A DNA stretch of 64,000 nucleotides from Clostridiaceae bacterium. GTDB taxonomy: Bacteria; Bacillota; Clostridia; Lachnospirales; Lachnospiraceae. A program made the position numbers and the translations under genes. Shown here in pieces: positions 17,497 through 25,844 of this stretch (positions within the stretch are counted from its first letter, which is position 1; the number at the start of each line of letters is the position of its first letter). The stretch lies in assembly GCA_902362865.1 (NCBI GenBank), contig CABIYE010000002.1, positions 310,001 through 374,000 of the forward strand. The letters run 5' to 3'. Under the pieces are notes generated by a model. It did no database searches and was not told where the DNA came from. It was given only the letters and a program-made list of their open reading frames with translations.

Positions 17497-18054
17497 TTAT
17501 GCACGTGACAGATATTCTCCTGTACGGGTATCAATCTTAATCATCTCATCCTGCTCAATAAAAAGAGGAACCATAACTAAAGCTCCTGTCTCAACTGTGG
17601 CGGGCTTGGTTGCTCCTGTAGCAGTATTGCCCTTTACACCCGGCTCCGTCTCTGTTACCTTAAGCTCTACGGATGTAGGCGGCTCTACCAGGAACGGATT
17701 CCCCTGATAAGAACTTACCGTTACAATCTCATTGTCTTTCACAAACTTCATCCACTCTTCTGCAACATCAGCACCAATGGAAATCTGCTCGTAAGTCTCC
17801 TGGTCCATGTAATAATAGAAATCTCCGTCATTATAAAGATACTGCATTTTCTTACGGTCAATATGAGCCTTTTTAAACTTGTCCTCCGGCTTAAATGCAG
17901 TCTCAAGTACAGCGCCCGTGATAATGTTCTTATACTTTGTGCGGACAAACGCTGCTCCCTTACCAGGCTTTACATGTTGGAAATCTACGATTACACATAC
18001 CTTTCCGTCAATCTCTACTGTAACGCCCTTTCTAAATTCACCTGCTGATAACAT
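17497..18054 (-). CDS. efp: elongation factor P
   Basis: 185 residues, the usual EF-P length. EF-P binds between the P and E sites and helps ribosomes through polyproline stretches. The N-terminal KOW-like domain carries the exposed loop [10 protein letters not shown] with Lys32 at the tip, the residue modified in several lineages; two OB domains follow ([12 protein letters not shown] and the C-terminal [25 protein letters not shown] region). AAGGAGG precedes the ATG. It appears monocistronic, with a terminator 10 bases after its stop codon into which a MITE inserted. Confidence 0.97.
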   Translation of the reverse strand: MLSAGEFRKGVTVEIDGKVCVIVDFQHVKPGKGAAFVRTKYKNIITGAVLETAFKPEDKFKKAHIDRKKMQYLYNDGDFYYYMDQETYEQISIGADVAEEWMKFVKDNEIVTVSSYQGNPFLVEPPTSVELKVTETEPGVKGNTATGATKPATVETGALVMVPLFIEQDEMIKIDTRTGEYLSRA

Positions 18055-18145
18055 ATATTACCCTCCTTAAACTTGCCCTCCGGCAATATTCCTTCTATTC
18101 ACTTGTTCCATTCTATAATAAAATACGCCTTTTTTCAACCTTTTT

Positions 18146-18646
18146 TTATTGTTTCAGGCTTCTCTTATAAAAAAACAGGACTATTTTCTCTAAATAGCGC
18201 TTCAGTACAATCTGAATCTCTTCTTTCGGATGAATCGGCTTCACCAGGATATTGGGAATACCGGCCCTTTTTGCGCCCCAAACGTCTGTAAAAAGCTGGT
18301 CTCCCACAAAGACAGTATTCCTTACATCCGTCCCCATAATCTCCATTGCCCTACAGTAATTCTTAGTAGAAGGTTTATGAGCATCATAGACATAATCCAC
18401 CTGTATTTTCTCATTAAACATCTTTACACGCGGCTCCTGATTATTAGAAATCAGGCAGCAATGAAAGCCGATTTTTTTCAGCCTTTCAAAAAGCTCGATT
18501 GCACGTTGATCTGCCGGAGCCCCATGAGGCACCAGCGTATTGTCTATATCAAAAATAATCCCCCGGACTCCTTCTTCGTACAGTTTTTCAAAGTCTATGA
18601 CATATGTGGATGCCACATAGCGGTCAGGAAAAAACATATCAAACAT
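18146..18646 (-). CDS. yqeG: YqeG family HAD IIIA-type phosphatase
   Basis: 166 residues with the HAD motifs FDIDNTLV (I), LISNN (II), a conserved Lys in HKPSTKNY (III) and FVGDQLFTDV (IV). The family is conserved in Firmicutes and related to phosphatidylglycerophosphate phosphatases; B. subtilis YqeG has that reported activity in lipid synthesis. The TAATG overlap couples it to the upstream HD-shikimate kinase fusion. In B. subtilis yqeG sits next to aroE, so the link with a shikimate-pathway enzyme is repeated here with a different gene. Confidence 0.92.
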   Translation of the reverse strand: MFDMFFPDRYVASTYVIDFEKLYEEGVRGIIFDIDNTLVPHGAPADQRAIELFERLKKIGFHCCLISNNQEPRVKMFNEKIQVDYVYDAHKPSTKNYCRAMEIMGTDVRNTVFVGDQLFTDVWGAKRAGIPNILVKPIHPKEEIQIVLKRYLEKIVLFFYKRSLKQ

Positions 18647-19761
18647 TATTCTTCTTCCATTTCTTTTATTTTATTTACCAGTTCTTTACAAATCTGTGGT
18701 ACCGTTTTCCCATCTGTCTGTACCACCACATCTGCGGCAGCCTCATATTTTGCGCGCCGCTGCTCCATCAGCTGCGCAATTCCCTCCACTGTTTTCCGTC
18801 CATGTAAGTTAGGCCTGTCACTGCTTTCCTTCACTCTATCATATACCGTCTCAGGTCTTGCCGTAAGAAGTACAACCTTTCCATTTTTCTTCATCTCAGC
18901 CACATTGCACTCCCGCAGGGCAGCGCCGCCTCCGCAGGAAATAATCAGATCCTTTCTCGACTGAAGTTCTGCCAAAAGGCTTGTCTCCAGATTGCGGAAA
19001 TATTCCTCCCCATGAGCAGAAAAGATTTCCGAAATGCTCATTCCTTCCCGCTCTGCAATCACTTGATCCATCTCTACGGTCTCCATATTATACATCGTAC
19101 TGAGATATTCAGAAACCGTCGATTTTCCCGTTCCCATAAACCCTATCAGTACAATATTATACCCAAACTTCTTATCTCTCATCTCTGCTTCTATCCTCGC
19201 CTTCTCTCCCGCTATCTTATCTCTGGTATCCCGGTTCACCATCTCTTTTAGCATCTGCATATAAGGAATGCCCTTCACCTGTTCACTGCCATAAGTAAAC
19301 TGCAGGTCATATTCCAACGGAAGCCAGGTTTCTATCGGAGCTTCGTTGTGCTGGATAACTGCCTCCAGCTTATCAAGCGCCTGTGTAAGCTTCGATTCCT
19401 TCGTCCTTTTTTCCACGACTTCTCTGAATATTTCCTTCAGCTCTTCCCGGTACGGTTCCGGCAGCTTCTCCGCTATCATAACCAGAGTTCTCTCTTCTCT
19501 GTCCTCGTCGGAGGCCGTCTTCTCAAAGGCTGGGATATCACCGGTGACCGCCTCACCCAAATCATGAAACAAACACAGCTTCATAACTCTATCCATGTCA
19601 TATTCCGGAAATTCATCTTTCACAAGCCATGCAAATACCATCATCCTGTAGGTATGCTCTGCCACACTCTCTTTTCGTCCGCTGGAAGTCCAGGAATGTC
19701 TGGTATGACACTTCATCTTCTCCGCAAGCGCCAGAAAATCCAGCAATGTTCTTCCATCCAT
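18646..19761 (-). CDS. fusion: HD-domain 5'-nucleotidase-like protein + shikimate kinase
   Basis: 371 residues with two complete domains. Residues 1-190 are a YfbR/HDDC2-like HD hydrolase with His36 (SVAEHTYRM), His66-Asp67 (LFHDLGEAVTGD) and Asp130 (TQALDKLEA), a family that dephosphorylates deoxynucleoside monophosphates. Residues 200-371 are a shikimate kinase with P-loop GFMGTGKS (207-214), Asp232 in EMDQVI, GGGAALR and a LID Arg in DRPNLHG; it phosphorylates shikimate to shikimate 3-phosphate on the way to chorismate. No frameshift or internal start is needed; the linker (about 185-200) is charged and helical. The gene overlaps yqeG and lies 4 bases downstream of the yjbQ-like gene. Confidence 0.9.
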   Translation of the reverse strand: MDGRTLLDFLALAEKMKCHTRHSWTSSGRKESVAEHTYRMMVFAWLVKDEFPEYDMDRVMKLCLFHDLGEAVTGDIPAFEKTASDEDREERTLVMIAEKLPEPYREELKEIFREVVEKRTKESKLTQALDKLEAVIQHNEAPIETWLPLEYDLQFTYGSEQVKGIPYMQMLKEMVNRDTRDKIAGEKARIEAEMRDKKFGYNIVLIGFMGTGKSTVSEYLSTMYNMETVEMDQVIAEREGMSISEIFSAHGEEYFRNLETSLLAELQSRKDLIISCGGGAALRECNVAEMKKNGKVVLLTARPETVYDRVKESSDRPNLHGRKTVEGIAQLMEQRRAKYEAAADVVVQTDGKTVPQICKELVNKIKEMEEE

Positions 19762-19765
19762 ACCC

Positions 19766-20170
19766 TTAGCCTTCCAGAATCTTTACATAGAACCTGCGGT
19801 TTCTCGGGCCGTCAAAATCGCAGAAATACAGATCCTGCCAGATTCCGAACACAATCCTTCCCCCACTGATAATCAGAGTCTGGGATGGTCCCACCAGGGT
19901 GGTCTTCATATGTGCATGAGAATTTCCTTCCGCATGGCGGTAGAAATCTGCCGTCGTGGGGAAGGCTTTCTCATACCCTTTCAGCATATCATGTACCACA
20001 TCCGGGTCAGCATTTTCATTAATCGTGAATCCTGCCGTCGTATGGGGAGAGTACACCACAGCAATCCCATCCTTTACTCCGCTTTTTTCAATATCTTCTC
20101 TCACGATATTTGTTACCTTGGACATCTGCTGCGCCCCTTTTGTTGAAATCTGATGTTCATATAAATACAT
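19766..20170 (-). CDS. YjbQ / UPF0047 family protein
   Basis: 134 residues of the compact UPF0047 fold. The conserved signature is visible as YSPHTTAGFTINENADPDV, NSHAHMKTTLVGPS and the closing IWQDLYFCDFDGPRNR. Members are often annotated secondary thiamine-phosphate synthase because of weak complementation; the physiological role is unsettled. AAAGGAGG precedes the ATG. It is in line with the patatin gene upstream (20 bases) and the fusion gene downstream (4 bases), so a four-gene unit patatin-yjbQ-HD/aroK-yqeG is likely. Confidence 0.93.
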   Translation of the reverse strand: MYLYEHQISTKGAQQMSKVTNIVREDIEKSGVKDGIAVVYSPHTTAGFTINENADPDVVHDMLKGYEKAFPTTADFYRHAEGNSHAHMKTTLVGPSQTLIISGGRIVFGIWQDLYFCDFDGPRNRRFYVKILEG

Positions 20171-20190
20171 AGGGAAACCTCCTTTATTCT

Positions 20191-21048
20191 TTACTGCTCC
20201 ATAAATCTTCTCAGTTCGTCAAATTGCTTTTCCATCAGATGATAACCATGCTCATAGAAATTCATCAATGTGTCATAATCCTTCTCCAGCCTGGACACAG
20301 TTGGGATAAGCGGCCGGATAACAAATATCTTTTTCTCCGCTTCCAGCTTCTCAATCCATTCCATGGTTCTGTTATAAGACGGATTTCTGTTCACCACGCT
20401 TTTCACCAGATTCGGGTACTTTGCATACGCCTTTTTATAGACCTTTACGCTTCCTTTTGAAGGTAATTTCTTACGGTATCCGGGATTTCTGGTAAGTACC
20501 AGGATGATTTTTTTATTTCCTAATTCTACTGCCCGGCGTATGGGAATAGAATCCGCCAGTCCTCCATCCAGATAAGGTACACCATTCATATTCACCATTG
20601 GCGAAATCAGCGGCATGCTGCTGGATGCCCGGCACATTTTCATTAAACGCTCTTTATCTTTCCGTTCCTTCATATATTCAGCTTTTCCCGTCTCACAATT
20701 GGTTGTCACAATCTCGCATTCCATTTCAGACGCAAAATACGTATCATAGTCAAAGGGGAATATCTCATTCGGATACTTATCAAATATCATATCCATGTCA
20801 AGCAAACTCTTTTTTCTCACAAATTTGGTAAATCCATAGTAATAACTATACTCTTTCTCTTTGTGGATCATACAGTCTCTTGTCCGCCCCGGCTGTCTGG
20901 ATACATAATCCACCGCATTGCAGCTTCCTGCAGATACCCCGATTACATCTGACGTATAGAAATCCTGTTCCATCAGATAATCAAGGACACCTGAGGTAAA
21001 TACACCTCTGGTTGCACCGCCTTCTAATACCATCGTTGCTTTTGTCAT
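20191..21048 (-). CDS. patatin-like phospholipase family protein
   Basis: 285 residues, cytosolic serine hydrolase. The oxyanion loop GGATRGVFTSG (about 10-20), nucleophile elbow GVSAGS (about 38-43, Ser41) and catalytic Asp in the motif DGGLADSIP (about 161-169) form the patatin dyad. The family includes lipid acyl hydrolases; B. subtilis-type YjjU relatives are annotated as such. GAGGA lies 7 bases before the ATG. It is probably the first gene of the operon leading to yqeG. The substrate is unknown. Confidence 0.92.
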   Translation of the reverse strand: MTKATMVLEGGATRGVFTSGVLDYLMEQDFYTSDVIGVSAGSCNAVDYVSRQPGRTRDCMIHKEKEYSYYYGFTKFVRKKSLLDMDMIFDKYPNEIFPFDYDTYFASEMECEIVTTNCETGKAEYMKERKDKERLMKMCRASSSMPLISPMVNMNGVPYLDGGLADSIPIRRAVELGNKKIILVLTRNPGYRKKLPSKGSVKVYKKAYAKYPNLVKSVVNRNPSYNRTMEWIEKLEAEKKIFVIRPLIPTVSRLEKDYDTLMNFYEHGYHLMEKQFDELRRFMEQ

Positions 21049-21167
21049 TTTCCATTCCTCGCTTTCCGCTATCTATTATATACTGTTTTTCTCAGATGGC
21101 AAAGGTAAAATTTATTGCTATTTCCGGCTTTTTTTGATAAGATAGGCAATGTATGCAACAAGATGGT

Positions 21168-21199
21168 TATAATAATGATAACGTCAGTATGCACTGACG
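21168..21199 (+). promoter_or_regulatory. -10 element and 5' UTR hairpin of the ABC-F gene
   Basis: TATAAT (21168-21173) has only a weak -35 partner. Downstream CGTCAGTATGCACTGACG (21182-21199) forms a 7-bp hairpin in the leader. Leaders of ABC-F genes are sometimes attenuated, but no T-tract follows here. Confidence 0.4.
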
Positions 21200-21220
21200 C
21201 TGATAAGGAGATAGATAACT

Positions 21221-22855
21221 ATGATTAGTACAAGCAACGTAACTTTGCGTGTCGGCAAAAAAGCATTATTTGAAGATGTAAATATTAAATTCACGGAAGG
21301 AAACTGCTATGGTCTGATTGGAGCAAACGGCGCCGGGAAATCTACCTTTCTAAAAATTCTATCCGGCCAGCTGGAACCAACCAGCGGCGATGTCATCATT
21401 AGCCCCGGAGAACGGCTCTCTTTCTTACAGCAAGATCATTTTAAATACGATGAATACATGGTACTTGACACTGTAATTATGGGAAATGCAAGACTCTATG
21501 AAATCATGAAGGAAAAGGAAGTCATCTATGCAAAAGAGGATTTCACAGACGAGGACGGGATCAAAGCAAGTGAACTGGAAGCAGAATTTGCTTCCCTGAA
21601 TGGCTGGGAAGCAGAATCTGACGCCGCAACCCTTTTAAACGGTCTTGGAATTGACACAGAAATGCACTACAAAATCATGAAAGACCTGAACGGTTCTAAG
21701 AAGGTAAAGGTCCTTTTAGCCCAGGCTCTTTTCGGCAATCCGGATATTCTTCTTCTCGACGAACCTACCAACCACTTAGATCTGGATGCAATTGCATGGC
21801 TGGAAGAATTCCTGATTAATTTTGACAACACGGTAATCGTAGTATCCCACGACCGTTATTTCTTAAATAAAGTCTGCACACAGATTGCAGACATTGACTA
21901 TGGCAAGATTAAACTTTACGCCGGGAATTATGATTTCTGGTACGAGTCCAGCCAACTCTTAATCCGTCAGATGAAAGAGGCCAATAAAAAGAAAGAAGAA
22001 AAGATTAAAGAGCTCCAGGACTTTATTTCGAGATTCAGCGCCAATGCTTCCAAATCCAAGCAGGCTACCAGCCGTAAGCGCGCCCTTGAGAAAATCCAGT
22101 TGGATGAGATTCAGCCTTCCAGCCGTAAATATCCTTACATCGACTTCCGCCCGGAGCGTGAAATCGGTAACGAAGTCTTGTCGGTAGAAGGGTTAAGCAA
22201 AACCATTGATGGCGAGAAGGTTCTGGATAATATCAGCTTTACCCTGAACCACGACGACAAAGTTGCCTTCGTCGGAAGCAACGAGCTTGCCAAGACAACT
22301 CTCTTCCAGATTCTGACAGGTGAGATGGAACCGGACGAAGGAACTTACAAGTGGGGTGTTACTACTTCTCAGGCATATTTCCCATTGGACAGTGGTGATG
22401 AATTTGACAATGACTACACGATTGTAGAATGGCTGACTCAGTATTCTGAAATCAAAGATACCACCTACGTCCGCGGTTTTCTCGGCCGTATGCTCTTCTC
22501 CGGAGACGACGGCGTGAAGAAGGTCCGTGTACTTTCCGGAGGCGAGAAGGTCCGCTGCCTTTTATCCAAGATGATGATTTCCGGCGCAAATGTCCTTCTC
22601 CTGGATGAGCCGACCAATCACCTGGACATGGAATCCATTACTGCACTAAATAATGGGCTTATCAAATTCCGGGGCGTAATTTTATTCTCATCCCGAGACC
22701 ACCAGATTGTCCAGACTACGGCAAACCGTATTATGGAGATTGTACCGGGCGGCAAACTAATTGATAAAATCACCACCTACGACGAATATCTGGAGAGCGA
22801 TGAGATGGCAAGGAAGCGTCAGACCTACAGCGTACAAAAAGAAGAGGAAGACTAA
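21221..22855 (+). CDS. ABC-F family ATPase (YbiT/YkpA-like)
   Basis: 544 residues, two ABC domains joined by a P-site-like linker (about 245-300), no membrane part. ABC-F proteins act on ribosomes. The first domain has GANGAGKS and LLLDEPTNHLDLD, but its signature reads LNGSKKVKV rather than LSGGQ. The second has Walker A GSNELAKTT, a normal LSGGEKVR and LLLDEPTNHLDME, and its switch region is SSRDHQ, where the first has VSHDR. These departures are typical of the YbiT/YkpA branch in part, so they may be conserved rather than inactivating. It is monocistronic and converges with thrS, separated by a terminator. Confidence 0.92.
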   Translation: MISTSNVTLRVGKKALFEDVNIKFTEGNCYGLIGANGAGKSTFLKILSGQLEPTSGDVIISPGERLSFLQQDHFKYDEYMVLDTVIMGNARLYEIMKEKEVIYAKEDFTDEDGIKASELEAEFASLNGWEAESDAATLLNGLGIDTEMHYKIMKDLNGSKKVKVLLAQALFGNPDILLLDEPTNHLDLDAIAWLEEFLINFDNTVIVVSHDRYFLNKVCTQIADIDYGKIKLYAGNYDFWYESSQLLIRQMKEANKKKEEKIKELQDFISRFSANASKSKQATSRKRALEKIQLDEIQPSSRKYPYIDFRPEREIGNEVLSVEGLSKTIDGEKVLDNISFTLNHDDKVAFVGSNELAKTTLFQILTGEMEPDEGTYKWGVTTSQAYFPLDSGDEFDNDYTIVEWLTQYSEIKDTTYVRGFLGRMLFSGDDGVKKVRVLSGGEKVRCLLSKMMISGANVLLLDEPTNHLDMESITALNNGLIKFRGVILFSSRDHQIVQTTANRIMEIVPGGKLIDKITTYDEYLESDEMARKRQTYSVQKEEED

Positions 22856-22856
22856 T

Positions 22857-22907
22857 AAATATAAGCACGGAAAACAGATTTTACTCTGTCATCCGTGCTT
22901 ATATTTT
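22857..22907. terminator. terminator between ABC-F gene and thrS
   Basis: The arms AAATATAAGCACGG and CCGTGCTTATATTT (22857-22870 and 22893-22906) are complementary and a T-run follows on the plus strand; A/T content allows use from either side. Confidence 0.85.
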
Positions 22908-22932
22908 CTTAACTCAAATACCTTTTACCATT

Positions 22933-24684
22933 CTATACTTCTGCTTTAATCCTCGTGATCAGCTCTTCGGCCTTCATGCCTCCAATATCGCCCTCGTCAC
23001 GTTTTCTCACAGAAATCGTACCTTCTTCTACTTCCTTCTCTCCCACGATTACCATGTAAGGTACCTTTTCCATCTGCGCTTCACGAATCTTATAACCCAA
23101 TTTTTCATTTCTTAAATCAATTTCGCTTCTTACGCCTGCCTCTATAAGCTCATCCTGTATTTTCTGTGCATAATCCGCAAATTTCTCAGATACCGCCATC
23201 ACCTTTACCTGAACCGGTGCCAGCCATGTCGGGAATTTGCCTGCATAATGCTCAATCAGAATTCCGATGAACCGCTCAATGGAGCCAAATGCTACACGAT
23301 GAATCATAATCGGCCGATGTTTCTCACCGTCTGCTCCCGTATACTCCAGGTCAAATCTCTGAGGCATCTGGAAATCAAGCTGAATCGTACCGCACTGCCA
23401 CGTCCTTCCAATAGAATCCTCCAAATGGAAATCAATTTTCGGCCCATAAAATGCACCGTCGCCTTCATTTACAACATAAGCAAGGCCCAGTTCATCCAAC
23501 GCGCCTCTCAAGCCTTCTGTTGCCATCTCCCAGTCTTCATCGCTTCCCATACTGTCTTCTGGTCTTGTAGAAAGCTCTACATGATATTTGAATCCGAACT
23601 TAGAATATACTTCATCAATCAATCTTGCAACACCTTTGATTTCGTCACGGATCTGATCCTCCGTCATAAAAATATGCGCATCATCCTGTGTAAAACAGCG
23701 CACACGCATCAAACCATGAAGCTGTCCTGATTTCTCATGGCGGTGTACCAGTCCCAGCTCTCCCACACGCATCGGAAGATCCTTGTAAGAGCGAGGTTCT
23801 ACCTTATACACTAACATACCGCCCGGACAGTTCATTGGTTTTACCGCATAATCCTCGTCATCAATGACCGTCGTGTACATATTATCTTTATAATGATCCC
23901 AGTGTCCGGAGTTCTCCCACAGATGTCTGCTCAGGATAATCGGCGTAGAAATCTCAACATATCCCTCTCTCTGATGCAGCTTTCTCCAATAATCAATCAG
24001 CAGATTTTTAAGAACCATTCCTTTCGGGAGGAAGAACGGGAATCCCGGCCCTTCGTCCATGATGGCAAATAATCCAAGTTCTTTTCCTAATTTTCTGTGG
24101 TCACGGAGTCTTGCCTCTTCCATGCGCTTCAGATATGCTTCCAATTCTGCCGCTTTCGGGAAAGAAGTACCATAAATTCTTGTCAGCATCTGCCTGTGCT
24201 CGTCCCCTCTCCAGTAAGCTCCTGCCACACTTTGAAGTTTGAACGCTTTTATAACACTTGTATTTGATACGTGGGGTCCTGCACAGAGATCCAGATATTC
24301 TCCCTGCTTATAAAAACTAAGCTCAGCATCCTCCGGTAAATCCTCAATCAGCTCTACCTTATATGGCTCATTCTTTTCTTTCATAAGATCGATTGCTTCC
24401 TGCCGGTTCATAGTAAAACGCTCCAGCGGCAGCGCTTCCTTCACAATTTTACGCATTTCCTTTTCTACTGCTTCCAAATGCTCTGTGGTAAATGGAAAAC
24501 TAAATTCAAAATCATAGTAATATCCATCCTTAATTGCCGGCCCAATCGCACATTTTGTATCCGGATACAGACGTTTTACTGCCTGTGCCAGGATATGAGA
24601 GGTTGTGTGATGAAACGCCTCCTGTCCCAGTTCATCTGCAAATGTCAGGTCCTGTACAGAACCATCTTTCATGCTTACTTTCAT
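22933..24684 (-). CDS. thrS: threonyl-tRNA synthetase (short form without TGS domain)
   Basis: 583 residues, class II synthetase. Start ATG 24684 has AGGAG 8 bases before it. The protein opens MKVSMKDGSVQDL and goes straight into the editing domain (HHTTSHILAQAVKRLYPDTK with the HxxxH zinc-like motif), so the N-terminal TGS domain of about 60 residues found in ThrRS of E. coli or B. subtilis is missing. The catalytic core has the zinc Cys in NCPGGM and motif 2 RVGELGLVHRHEKSG; the anticodon domain is at the C-terminus (about 480-583). A T-box leader controls it. Confidence 0.96.
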   Translation of the reverse strand: MKVSMKDGSVQDLTFADELGQEAFHHTTSHILAQAVKRLYPDTKCAIGPAIKDGYYYDFEFSFPFTTEHLEAVEKEMRKIVKEALPLERFTMNRQEAIDLMKEKNEPYKVELIEDLPEDAELSFYKQGEYLDLCAGPHVSNTSVIKAFKLQSVAGAYWRGDEHRQMLTRIYGTSFPKAAELEAYLKRMEEARLRDHRKLGKELGLFAIMDEGPGFPFFLPKGMVLKNLLIDYWRKLHQREGYVEISTPIILSRHLWENSGHWDHYKDNMYTTVIDDEDYAVKPMNCPGGMLVYKVEPRSYKDLPMRVGELGLVHRHEKSGQLHGLMRVRCFTQDDAHIFMTEDQIRDEIKGVARLIDEVYSKFGFKYHVELSTRPEDSMGSDEDWEMATEGLRGALDELGLAYVVNEGDGAFYGPKIDFHLEDSIGRTWQCGTIQLDFQMPQRFDLEYTGADGEKHRPIMIHRVAFGSIERFIGILIEHYAGKFPTWLAPVQVKVMAVSEKFADYAQKIQDELIEAGVRSEIDLRNEKLGYKIREAQMEKVPYMVIVGEKEVEEGTISVRKRDEGDIGGMKAEELITRIKAEV

Positions 24685-24771
24685 GTTACTTTCTCCTTTC
24701 AACTTATACCCATTTTTCCAAAGCAAGGGGAGCATTTTATGATACAGGAACGTAAGAACTTCCTATACCAT

Positions 24772-25064
24772 AAAAAACACCCTTAAACAGACGCCTCACG
24801 CCTGTCTAAGGGTGCAATTATCTGCACGGTTCCACCTTAACTTTTCACTTCGGATTCTCATAAATCCTATCCCTTAACGCTGGAATTACGGCAATGCTTA
24901 CTGAAATCTGTTCAGCATCACAGCTCAGGAATGGTTTTCCCCTGTGTTCTGTTATAAAAGGCTTCCAGCTTCCGCCCTTCTCTCTGGATAACTCCCACAA
25001 GCTACTCTTTTCCGTCTTGGCTTTTCTCATGTTCTATACTGTTAATCAGCTATTTCTTATTATA
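24772..25064 (-). promoter_or_regulatory. T-box riboswitch leader of thrS
   Basis: Read on the minus strand, the leader runs from a TATAAT box at 25064-25059 (TTGACA at 25086-25081, 16-base spacer) to just before thrS. The T-box sequence AAGGTGGAACCGTGCA is at 24838-24823. It is followed by a terminator with arms 24778-24790 and 24802-24814 and a run of six T residues. A likely Thr specifier ACC lies in GGGGAAAACCATTCC (about 24929-24943). Uncharged tRNA-Thr should stabilise the antiterminator and allow thrS expression. Confidence 0.95.
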
Positions 25065-25090
25065 ACAATCTGTCCCAAAATGTCAACAAA

Positions 25091-25139
25091 AAACTGAAAA
25101 GCACCTATTCTGATATAAACTGAAAAGCACCTATTCTGA
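25091..25139. repeat. short tandem duplication at the end of the amidase gene
   Basis: A 23-base sequence (25091-25113) is repeated exactly at 25117-25139 with a 26-base period. One copy contains the last codons and stop of the amidase gene; the other lies beyond the stop, next to the thrS -35 element. Confidence 0.85.
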
Positions 25140-25829
25140 CGGTGTGTTTTCTATTGCCTGTGTTATATCATCCCGAAAAGCGGCAAAAGCATCTTCATTT
25201 TCAACAAAATATTTGGGGCAGTTTTTCCCCGTTACATCGTAATGACGGATAACATCTTCCGACGTCAGGTCAAACTTCATACAAAGCCATGCACACAATT
25301 TTACCATAGACTGATAGGTAGCATCATTGAACCTTCCCGTCTCATCAGGATGGCAGCACTCGATAGACACCGTATCTATATTTCTGGAATTGGACGCATA
25401 GGCCACCTCCCAGGTCGGCACACATTGAACAATCTCTCCTTCAAGCCCTACTACAAAATTACTGCTTGCCTTCGTCTCATGGCTGTCCTTCAGCCCTTCA
25501 AAATAATTTCGGTTGTCCATAGCCGTCGACCCCGGATTTGCCGTATAATGGACAACAATCCCGGTAATCTTATTCGTCTCAGTGCCAGGTCTGGAATAAG
25601 GATTCACAGTCAACAGCTCCACATCAATATCCGGCTGAAACGCATTGATCGCCTCTCCGTTATTCTCCTTATATTCATCGCTTGCGAAAAGCGGCACTAC
25701 AAACTTCACACCTACAAGAATAGCAAATACTGAAGCAAGTACAAAAACACCTGCTTTTTGGATCTTTCTCATTCCCTGCTGGCGCTGTCTGGCCGTCAAT
25801 TTTCTTTTCTTCCTTCGTTTCTTTCCCAT
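25131..25829 (-). CDS. N-acetylmuramoyl-L-alanine amidase (Amidase_2), membrane anchored
   Basis: 232 residues. A basic N-terminus (GKKRRKKRKLTARQRQQG) and one membrane segment (about 28-50) anchor an extracellular amidase_2 / PGRP-type domain (about 85-225). The zinc ligands are in GIVVHYTAN (His), VIRHYDVTGKNCPKY (His and Cys) and the general base region around VAYASNSRNIDTVSIE. It should cut the MurNAc-L-Ala bond of peptidoglycan. The gene is monocistronic between the aldose epimerase gene and the thrS promoter. Its last codons belong to a short tandem duplication. Confidence 0.93.
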   Translation of the reverse strand: MGKKRRKKRKLTARQRQQGMRKIQKAGVFVLASVFAILVGVKFVVPLFASDEYKENNGEAINAFQPDIDVELLTVNPYSRPGTETNKITGIVVHYTANPGSTAMDNRNYFEGLKDSHETKASSNFVVGLEGEIVQCVPTWEVAYASNSRNIDTVSIECCHPDETGRFNDATYQSMVKLCAWLCMKFDLTSEDVIRHYDVTGKNCPKYFVENEDAFAAFRDDITQAIENTPSE

Positions 25830-25844
25830 CTGCTTTATTGTATA

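Noticed and set aside
24845..25030. 61-codon open frame upstream of thrS
   Set aside because: It lies inside the T-box leader and covers its stem I; no protein is expected.
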